NCBI GenBank assembly: GCA_007571185.1
Contig: RKRX01000218.1
Span: 1-6,070, forward strand
Length of the DNA stretch: 6,070 nucleotides
Direction of reading: 5' to 3'
DNA from: Oceanicaulis sp.
GTDB lineage: Bacteria > Pseudomonadota > Alphaproteobacteria > Caulobacterales > Maricaulaceae
Shown here piece after piece: positions 1 through 5,422 of the stretch (position 1 is its first letter; each line of letters opens with the position of its first letter). The notes below the pieces were generated by a model. The model was not told where the DNA came from, ran no database searches, and saw only the letters and a list, made by a program, of their open reading frames with translations. The position numbers were made by a program, and so were the translations under genes.

Positions 1-394
1 TTTCTATACTTGGTACATAATCAAACAAAATTGCAGAAGTAATAACAAGAATAATTGATGAAATTATGATAATAATTAAGCGAACAATTATGAAGGTTGT
101 GAAAATCCAGGATCTGGGAATTGGATAATTTTTGAATTCTCGCAAAATTCCCTTCTGATGATATGATTTTATTACAGATCCCACAGCAAACAGGGCGTCG
201 CTGCTGACCATGACCCCTATCATGCCTGGTAAGAAGAAGGTCGCGTAATTCGCGTCAACGCCAAACGCGAGTCCAAAAACCACAAACAGAAAAACGGGCA
301 GGATGATGGAATAGAAATTTGAAGCAAACGAGCGCATGGAGGTCAGCGCTTGCACTTTCAAAAGGGTGATAAAAGCATTGTGGTCAGGCGCCAT
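1..394 (-). CDS. ABC-2 type transporter permease, N-terminal part (cut by window edge)
   Basis: Integral membrane subunit of an ABC exporter, paired with the ATPase just upstream in transcription. I translated 131 codons from the ATG at 394-392 down to the edge; no stop is reached, so the C-terminal part is missing. The visible protein has a short cytoplasmic lead (about 1-25), a first hydrophobic segment near 26-45, a second near 52-73, a basic loop (about 76-96, with KNYPIPRSW) and a third, very isoleucine-rich segment near 99-124. The run FFLPGMIGVMVSSDALFAVG and the loop 'KGILREFKNYPIP' are typical of ABC-2 permeases of the drug/polysaccharide-export type. The start overlaps the ATPase stop by 11 bases, so the two are probably translationally coupled. 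The last 180 bases are only about 28% GC by hand count, far below most of the window. The substrate cannot be told from the sequence. Confidence 0.85.
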   Translation of the reverse strand, partial: MAPDHNAFITLLKVQALTSMRSFASNFYSIILPVFLFVVFGLAFGVDANYATFFLPGMIGVMVSSDALFAVGSVIKSYHQKGILREFKNYPIPRSWIFTTFIIVRLIIIIISSIILVITSAILFDYVPSIE

Positions 395-1289
395 CGCGAG
401 GCTCCATCAACCAGTGATAAACATCAGCAAGATCAATCGGCAGTGTCGAATAACCGGCGCTGATTAAATCGGATTCCCGCAGCCAGGCGGTCAATTTATC
501 AAGCCCGGCGTCATCGCGATAAAATATAAAACTTGCCCCGTCTCGGTGTATGACCTGGCCGGGCGGGCATGAATTTTCCGGCAGGGAAGGGACTCTGATC
601 TTGCCGGTAAAGGGTGATACGAGCGCTTTCAATGTCTTGGCGGACGTTGGCGGATGCAGGAGCTGGCCGCGCCTTATCATCGCAATCCGGTCATGCACCG
701 CTTCAGCTTCATCCCACATGTGAGTGGTCAGCATGATCGCTCCCGAGCAGTTTTCAATGACGCGCCAGAACGCAGCACGCATCATCGGATCCATGCCGTC
801 TGTCGGTTCATCCAGGATTGCGAGAGGCGGGGAGCTGAACAGAGCGGCGTAAATGCCGACGCGTTTACGTTCGCCTTTTGACAGAATACCGGCGGGCTTA
901 TCTTCAAGTTCTCTGAGTTTCATAACCTCGTACAGACTGGGATCGGCAGGCCGTTTGTAAAACGCATGGAGTAACTCAAGCACTTCACGAACCTTCAGTC
1001 CGGGAAGAGTGGCAAAGCTGTCATAAGCGATGGTGCGACGCTCGCGTGTGATATCAGCGCGCCATTCCACTTCACCCTTGTAGTGTATGTCGTTTGCCAG
1101 AGCCTCTATCAGAAGAGATTTTCCTGACCCGTTTTCACCCAACAGAACGAAAATTTGTTGTGGCATAATCTCGAAATTGATTGAGTCAAGCAATGTAATT
1201 CCATTTGATTTATATTCAAGATTTTTAACTTGAAATATAGGGTGTATAGAGTTTGATTCTGTAAAAGAAACAGGTTCTATTTTTCTCAT
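384..1289 (-). CDS. ABC transporter ATP-binding protein (exporter ATPase)
   Basis: Cytoplasmic ATPase that powers the ABC-2 permease encoded directly after it. Numbered from the ATG at 1289 (301 residues): Walker A GENGSGKS at 51-58, signature LSKGE at 136-140, Walker B LAILDE at 156-161 followed by a GMD D-loop, switch histidine in TTH at 190, then a C-terminal extension of about 100 residues. The frame is open up to a GTG at 1331 and contains another ATG at 1307, but only the 1289 ATG has a reasonable ribosome site (AGG seven bases upstream) and it still leaves a 17-residue lead before the domain. Oddities: around residues 86-98 the region that normally carries the Q-loop glutamine reads AYDSFATLPGL with no Gln, and the signature has K and E where LSGGQ has G and Q. 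The 5' part (1141-1290) is about 28% GC, while the middle is near 58%. Family assignment is firm; the cargo is unknown. Confidence 0.93.
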   Translation of the reverse strand: MRKIEPVSFTESNSIHPIFQVKNLEYKSNGITLLDSINFEIMPQQIFVLLGENGSGKSLLIEALANDIHYKGEVEWRADITRERRTIAYDSFATLPGLKVREVLELLHAFYKRPADPSLYEVMKLRELEDKPAGILSKGERKRVGIYAALFSSPPLAILDEPTDGMDPMMRAAFWRVIENCSGAIMLTTHMWDEAEAVHDRIAMIRRGQLLHPPTSAKTLKALVSPFTGKIRVPSLPENSCPPGQVIHRDGASFIFYRDDAGLDKLTAWLRESDLISAGYSTLPIDLADVYHWLMEPRDGA

Positions 1290-1405
1290 TTCTTTACCTG
1301 CCGCCATCAATCTCTGAACATGAAAAAACACACTGTCTATACCGACAAAGGCTTACCGTACGGGTGCATGCTTGCGGATGTAATGGCGAGCGAGGGCGCT
1401 TGTTA

Positions 1406-1419
1406 GTGACAAATGTCAC
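1406..1419. promoter_or_regulatory. Perfect palindrome GTGACA-AA-TGTCAC, possible operator
   Basis: Two 6-base inverted arms (1406-1411 and 1414-1419) separated by AA. It lies in the non-coding spacer, about 117 bases upstream of the ABC ATPase start. The size and symmetry fit a binding site for a dimeric repressor, but no regulator gene is in the window and I could not place a convincing -35/-10 pair beside it. Confidence 0.35.
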
Positions 1420-1487
1420 CCTGATGCCGCAAATTTGCCGAATTCGCACAGCCGCCAACATAGTGCATGTGACGAGTACAGGCGGCG

Positions 1488-1532
1488 CCGGCTTATCGCC
1501 GGAGACAGCGAGTGAACCCTTTTCCGGGTTCA
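1488..1532 (-). terminator. Two adjacent small hairpins downstream of the GH84 stop
   Basis: The first is a perfect 7-base stem TGAACCC / GGGTTCA (1513-1519 with 1526-1532, six-base loop), about 40 bases after the GH84 stop. The second is CCGGC / GCCGG (1488-1492 with 1498-1502, five-base loop). Neither is followed by a T-run on the minus strand, so this is not a classical intrinsic terminator. It could stabilise the 3' end of the operon mRNA or take part in factor-dependent termination. Confidence 0.25.
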
Positions 1533-1572
1533 GCTGCTTTCATCTCGCGGCAGATGACCAGGGGAGCATGGC

Positions 1573-2634
1573 TCAATCAATTTCCATCTCGGATCCTGAC
1601 AGGCGCCATTGTCCATCCAGCCATGCAATGATTTCCTGCGCTGCGGGGTGGTCAAACCCGGAATATGCTTCGCGCAGTGTTTCAACCCGTTCCTCTAACC
1701 GGTCGAGCCCCGTATCGTTGAGTGCGATCAGGTCGCTTGCAATTTTTTGCGCAAAAGCCTGATTGACGACACGCGAGGCCGCGTCACAGGTCGCTTCCAG
1801 ATAGGAATACGCGCCTGGGTGAGCGTAGCGGCTGGCGAGTGTGAGAGCAGGTATCAGCGACAGATGCGGCTGAAGAGCGGGGTTTATGGCATGCCGGCAA
1901 ACATGTTCGGCAATGTCGCCGGATCGGCCGCTAAATCCTCTGATGTGCAGATACTGACTCTTTACGGGGCCGTCATTGACAGGATAATTATCCCAAAGGA
2001 TCGGTTTTCTTTGTAATTTTTCTGCGATGTCTTTCAGGTGTTGAGCTGAGTATTCCCGGGAACATACTTCTTCACCTGTCCAGAAAACTTCGATATTATC
2101 ATCAAGGTTACGACCAAGCGACTCCAGATATGATGCCGGTCTTGATCCAAAAACGCGATCTAGCACTCGGTCATTGGAATAGTAGGTCGGGCAGAAAGAT
2201 AGCTGATTGACTGATGACTGGCTTGCGACAAAATCCATGATTTCAACCTGTCGCGGTGCCAGGTCCGCCATATCACCGGGCATGTCGTCGAAGAATATGG
2301 CCAGTTCGTTGATACCCGTATCTTGTAATTGCTCAATTTTCTCAACCAGAATGTTTTTTGTTGCACCGTCAAAGTTCTTGTAGAGTTTATAGGGGCTGAG
2401 CCCAATGCCAAATCTGACATGCGCATTTCTGCATGCCTCAGCAAATGTTCTCAAACGAGCAAGTTCCGGTTCAGGATACAATGTTCTCCAGTCCCGGCGA
2501 AGATACAGGTCCGCTTTTGGGGCATAGATGTAAAAATCAAACCCTTCGGGCGCGAGAAACTCCATGACATATTCGCGATCCCGCCACGACCATGCCTGCC
2601 CGAAGTAACCTTCGATAATGCCCAAGCTTTGCAT
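1573..2634 (-). CDS. GH84-family beta-N-acetylglucosaminidase (O-GlcNAcase-like), cytosolic
   Basis: Retaining glycosidase expected to release non-reducing terminal beta-linked GlcNAc by substrate-assisted catalysis. The 353-residue protein starts almost at once with the family motif IEGYFGQAWSWRDR (7-20), then YIYAPKADLYLR (35-46; Lys40 matches the substrate-contact Lys of the APK motif), the catalytic Asp pair in FFDDM (Asp116-Asp117), WTGEEVCS (185-192) and WDNYPVND (214-221), whose Asn and Asp bind the sugar in characterised members. There is no signal peptide or membrane segment, so it should act in the cytoplasm. Residues from about 250 on form a helical tail. The ATG at 2634 is preceded by a modest GGGA site. 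It follows the symporter gene by 75 bases and is the last gene of the minus-strand run. Family members are often annotated as protein O-GlcNAcase, but the neighbours (symporter, amino-sugar kinase, NamZ) point to saccharide breakdown. A hyaluronidase-type label in databases would reflect the same fold. Substrate is inferred. Confidence 0.9.
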   Translation of the reverse strand: MQSLGIIEGYFGQAWSWRDREYVMEFLAPEGFDFYIYAPKADLYLRRDWRTLYPEPELARLRTFAEACRNAHVRFGIGLSPYKLYKNFDGATKNILVEKIEQLQDTGINELAIFFDDMPGDMADLAPRQVEIMDFVASQSSVNQLSFCPTYYSNDRVLDRVFGSRPASYLESLGRNLDDNIEVFWTGEEVCSREYSAQHLKDIAEKLQRKPILWDNYPVNDGPVKSQYLHIRGFSGRSGDIAEHVCRHAINPALQPHLSLIPALTLASRYAHPGAYSYLEATCDAASRVVNQAFAQKIASDLIALNDTGLDRLEERVETLREAYSGFDHPAAQEIIAWLDGQWRLSGSEMEID

Positions 2635-2709
2635 TAGAAATCCCGCTCCCGGATTTGTGGCGGTATGGACCTCGGCTCTATTCCTTGCTCGTCTGTCGCT
2701 TCGACGCTG

Positions 2710-4236
2710 TCAGATGCTGGCAGTCGCTCTGCGATTGCCAGCGACGGCCGTGAGAAATGCGACAAACGTCGCAACGCACAGCTTCCAGGAGAAGGCAAGC
2801 GAGGTGTAGCTTTCCGGGATGCCGATCGCACCGCCAATGCTGGCTTCACCCAAGCACATCACGAGAAAGCCCACGATCAGCGAAGCAAGGACCGAATTTT
2901 TGCTTCCACGATTTGTGAACATCACCGTGGCGTACACACCGAGCAACCCCGCATAGGCGAACGTCATGACAGCCAGGGCAAATTCTAGCAGGGGCAGATC
3001 CGTCGATTGTTGCCAATAATAGCACAAACACGACATCAGGAGCAGAACAATCGCAAAGATCAGCATCGCCAACTGACCCGCAATAACATAATGACGTTCA
3101 GGTTTCCTGCTTGTCAGCGGGCGATAAAAATCGCTAACCGCCACAGCCGCCATGGAATTGAGACCTGAATTCAGCGTTGAAACGGCGGCCGCCACAACGC
3201 CTGTCACCGCCAAACCGCGAACTCCAGATGGCAATTCGCTCAGAATATATTGCACGAACACGGTCGTGCTCTCCAGATCAGGCGCGGCGACCGCTCGCCC
3301 GGTTATGTCCGGGCGCTCGTAGAAAATATGCAGCAGTTGTCCGATTGAAATGAATACAAATGTCAACGGCACTGACACCACTGCCGCCATGACGAGGGCT
3401 GTCCCTGCGCGCCTCGCATTTCCGGCGGCGAGCAATCTTTGCGTCGTATCCTGGTCCAGTCCGTAATTGCCCAACAGTAACAGCGCCACCCCTGTCATGA
3501 TGGACAACATCGTGAATGGTTTTGTCATATCCAGAGAAAAATCGAACAGAAGCAGCTTGTTTTGACCATCCGGTGCGTTTTTTGCCGCGGCCATAATGTC
3601 CGATAGAGGAAGGTTGAGGGTCTGGAAAAGGCCGATCAAAATGAAAACGGCGGTGAAAGCATATACCGCAAATTGCAAGGCATCGCTCGCTACAACCGAC
3701 CGCAGACCGCCCACCAGAGTAAAACCAAGCGCGATAAACGTGATAACCGCCGCAGCAAGAGCAACACTGGAGAAATCGGTGTTGGAGAATATGATCAGTG
3801 ACACGGCAAGCGCCGCCATAAACAGTCTGGCGCCGTTGGCGAAGACACGACCAATCAGGTACATCCCGCCGGCGGCGCGCATGGCGGTCGGTCCATAGGC
3901 TTGATCAAGCAGGTCATAGACCGTCATCACCTTTGCGGCATAAAATCTCGGCAGAAGAATAGAGGCGGCGATGATGCTGGCCAGTATGGAGCCGAGAGTG
4001 CCCGACAGATAGGTGTAATTCCCGCGAAACCCGCTATCGGGTCCGCCCAGGAATGTGGCGGCCGATTGCGTCGTCGCCAGAACGGAAAAAATAATCAGCG
4101 AAATCGGCAAAGCTCCGTTCGAAAGAAAATACTCTTTCGAGGTGGCGGCGGAACGCTGCGATAAAAACACGCCGAGCCCAGAGACGATCGCCAGATATCC
4201 TCCAAGGACCGCCCAGTCAATTAAAGAAAAAGCCAA
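2710..4236 (-). CDS. Sodium:solute symporter (SSS family), probable amino-sugar or muropeptide-sugar importer
   Basis: Inner-membrane secondary transporter of 508 residues, the usual size for the SSS/SLC5 family, with about 13 hydrophobic segments. Family marks in order: first segment at about 7-26 followed by KEYFLSNGALP (34-44), the ATTQSAATFLGGP stretch (54-66), GFTLVGGLRSVVASDALQF (171-189), GNYGLDQDTTQRLLAAGNARRA (256-277), and AAAVSTLNSGLNSMA (349-363), the segment that carries the conserved Ser/Thr of the sodium site in relatives. The start is TTG, with a strong AAGGGGAGA ribosome site upstream; no ATG is available before the first membrane segment, so the TTG is needed. It lies 70 bases after the kinase gene and 75 before the GH84 gene, in one run on the same strand. 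The substrate is not readable from the sequence; context suggests a GlcNAc- or MurNAc-containing saccharide. Confidence 0.92.
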   Translation of the reverse strand: MAFSLIDWAVLGGYLAIVSGLGVFLSQRSAATSKEYFLSNGALPISLIIFSVLATTQSAATFLGGPDSGFRGNYTYLSGTLGSILASIIAASILLPRFYAAKVMTVYDLLDQAYGPTAMRAAGGMYLIGRVFANGARLFMAALAVSLIIFSNTDFSSVALAAAVITFIALGFTLVGGLRSVVASDALQFAVYAFTAVFILIGLFQTLNLPLSDIMAAAKNAPDGQNKLLLFDFSLDMTKPFTMLSIMTGVALLLLGNYGLDQDTTQRLLAAGNARRAGTALVMAAVVSVPLTFVFISIGQLLHIFYERPDITGRAVAAPDLESTTVFVQYILSELPSGVRGLAVTGVVAAAVSTLNSGLNSMAAVAVSDFYRPLTSRKPERHYVIAGQLAMLIFAIVLLLMSCLCYYWQQSTDLPLLEFALAVMTFAYAGLLGVYATVMFTNRGSKNSVLASLIVGFLVMCLGEASIGGAIGIPESYTSLAFSWKLCVATFVAFLTAVAGNRRATASI

Positions 4237-4243
4237 CCTTGTA

Positions 4244-4252
4244 TCTCCCCTT
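4244..4252 (-). promoter_or_regulatory. Strong ribosome binding site that fixes the TTG start of the symporter
   Basis: On the minus strand this reads AAGGGGAGA, seven bases before the TTG at 4236-4234. An ATG slightly further upstream (4265-4263) meets a stop after four codons, so it cannot start the gene. The combination of a strong site and a weak start codon supports TTG initiation. Confidence 0.7.
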
Positions 4253-4306
4253 ACGGTTTTATCATGATTTAGGCGAAAGGAATCTCCGATCCGCCTTCAT
4301 GTCGAG

Positions 4307-5197
4307 TCATGCCCGCTTCTGATGTCCTGATTGTCCGGCGCCAGCGAGCATAAGGGCGCCGTCAAGTCCATCCCCCGTGGCCTTAACGAGTTTTCTGGCT
4401 GTGCGATCCCGCAACCAAGGGGTCATTCTGGACGCCACGCCGCCCACGAGTGCGCACCGCGAGGCTCCTCTTGCAAAAATCGTTTCAATGAATCGTTCAA
4501 CATGCCTGGCCGCATCCTCCACGATGGAACGGGCGATCTCGTCATTCTGTTCGGCAAAATCCAGAATCAGAGGTGCAAAGCGGCCGTAGTCGCAAGGCGT
4601 CGCACTGTCCATCCAGGCGATAGCCTGTGGGGCGTTATTGTTGAAGTGCTTCAATATGGCGGTGGTGAGTGCGGTTGCTTTTGTACGGCCATCCAGAGCT
4701 CTTAATGCGTGACGCACCCCGCTCAACCCAAGAGCCGCCCCGCTGCCTTCATCCGATATTGGAAAGCCATATCCCCCAATGGTGAAAGAGTCTGTCCCGT
4801 TGCGAATATGTGCGATACTGCCGGTTCCGAGGATGAGGATGGCGCCATCCTTGCCGCCATGGGCGCCCAGACACGCAATCGCTGCATCAGTATCCAACGC
4901 TTTGCAGGCATAGGGCAGTTCAATCGCCCTGATCGATTCCCGCATCCCTGGGCGCGTGATTCCAGCCACACCGATACCCGCGACAAGATCCGATATTTGC
5001 GATAACGAAATATTGGCGGCGACCAGCGCCCGTTCAGCGATTTGTATCCATGCCTTTTGGAGTCGCTCAACGCCGATTCTTGCGTTGGCCGGGCCTGATT
5101 CAACCTCGCTGAGTATGTGCATCCGCCCGTCGACAAGCCGTGCCTTGCACCTGCTGCCTCCTGCATCAATGCCGAGATACAAATCAGATTCCGTCAT
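4307..5197 (-). CDS. BadF/BadG/BcrA/BcrD-family sugar kinase, N-acetylglucosamine kinase-like
   Basis: ATP-dependent kinase of the ASKHA fold, expected to phosphorylate free GlcNAc (or MurNAc, as MurK of this family does) in the cytoplasm. The 296 residues show the phosphate-1 loop GIDAGGS (9-15), TDAAIA (103-108, Asp104 as candidate catalytic base), the phosphate-2 loop LILGTGS (121-127), the GGYGFPISDEGSGAALGL block (141-158) typical of NAGK-like kinases, and the adenosine motif ALVGGVASRM (249-258). The reading frame is open to a TTG at 5221, but the ATG at 5197 has an AGG seven bases upstream and begins just before the domain, so I chose it. It is the first gene of the minus-strand run kinase - symporter - GH84 and is divergent from namZ across a 225-base region. 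Which amino sugar it prefers cannot be decided here. Confidence 0.9.
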   Translation of the reverse strand: MTESDLYLGIDAGGSRCKARLVDGRMHILSEVESGPANARIGVERLQKAWIQIAERALVAANISLSQISDLVAGIGVAGITRPGMRESIRAIELPYACKALDTDAAIACLGAHGGKDGAILILGTGSIAHIRNGTDSFTIGGYGFPISDEGSGAALGLSGVRHALRALDGRTKATALTTAILKHFNNNAPQAIAWMDSATPCDYGRFAPLILDFAEQNDEIARSIVEDAARHVERFIETIFARGASRCALVGGVASRMTPWLRDRTARKLVKATGDGLDGALMLAGAGQSGHQKRA

Positions 5198-5268
5198 GTT
5201 GTGACCTGTAGGCGAAACCAATATATAACCAGTCGGGTTGAGGATCCTTAGCTAGGCCGAAAACGGGT

Positions 5269-5319
5269 CAGAGGTCAACGAACAAAACAAGGCGGGATAA
5301 AGATGGCTTGCCAGAGGTC
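5269..5319 (+). repeat. Direct repeat of CAGAGGTC (two copies)
   Basis: Identical 8-mers at 5269-5276 and 5312-5319, start to start 43 bases, close to four turns of the DNA helix. They lie in the middle of the divergent region, where a shared regulator would be expected to bind. Two 8-mers in 225 bases can also occur by chance. Confidence 0.35.
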
Positions 5320-5360
5320 TATGCGGGAGTGAAAAATTTGTATTGTATTGGTTGCGCGAT

Positions 5361-5389
5361 TTGGTCCGACACCATCCTGAATTTTATGC
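5361..5389 (+). promoter_or_regulatory. Candidate promoter for the namZ-like gene
   Basis: TTGGTC (5361-5366) and TTATGC (5384-5389) separated by 17 bases would place the transcript start about 25 bases before the ATG, just leaving room for the ribosome site. Both hexamers are imperfect. The -35 overlaps the TGGT-N5-ACCA inverted repeat, which would suit repression. Confidence 0.25.
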
Positions 5390-5422
5390 CTTGACAGGAT
5401 CACCGCTCGAAGAGGAGACCTC

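Larger units (their letters stand above)
1290..1572. other. Non-coding spacer between the GH84 gene and the ABC exporter genes
   Basis: About 280 bases with no credible gene. An open frame on the plus strand enters it but has no ribosome site, a protein sequence without recognisable character, and runs into the GH84 gene on the opposite strand. The spacer holds two hairpins on the GH84 side (1488-1532) and the palindrome at 1406-1419. Its length, compared with 70-75 bases between the genes of the neighbouring operon, suggests the exporter genes form their own transcription unit with a promoter here. A TATAGA-like hexamer lies on the minus strand near 1336-1341, but no good -35 accompanies it. 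Confidence 0.5.
5198..5422. promoter_or_regulatory. Divergent promoter region between the kinase operon and the namZ-like gene
   Basis: A 225-base non-coding stretch that must carry promoters in both directions. Toward the kinase, an AT-rich TTATATATT (minus strand, about 5221-5229) is a possible -10, flanked by two direct TGGTT copies 11 bases apart (5216-5220 and 5227-5231 read on the minus strand); its -35 is poor. Toward namZ, see the candidate at 5361-5389. Operator-like elements are the short inverted repeat AACC-N5-GGTT (5227-5239), TGGT-N5-ACCA (5362-5374), and two copies of CAGAGGTC. No regulator gene lies in the window. Confidence 0.55.

Noticed and set aside
1290..1331. Longer ABC ATPase starting at GTG 1331 or ATG 1307
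   Set aside because: Neither has a good ribosome site, and the added residues precede the domain and look like translated leader. ATG 1289 has AGG at the right distance.
1364..1762. Plus-strand open frame of 132 codons crossing the spacer
   Set aside because: It has no ribosome site and no recognisable protein character, and half of it lies antisense to the well-supported GH84 gene.
2665..2988. Plus-strand open frame overlapping the symporter 3' end
   Set aside because: It is antisense to the conserved last helices of the symporter and has a low-complexity charged composition typical of shadow frames.
5198..5221. Longer kinase starting at TTG 5221
   Set aside because: There is no ribosome site upstream, and the extra eight residues would cover the AGG site that serves ATG 5197.
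5391..5396. Perfect TTGACA as the -35 box of the namZ promoter
   Set aside because: A -10 would fall at about 5414-5419, on top of the ribosome site and only a few bases before the ATG, leaving no room for a normal leader. Nothing like a -10 is seen there.
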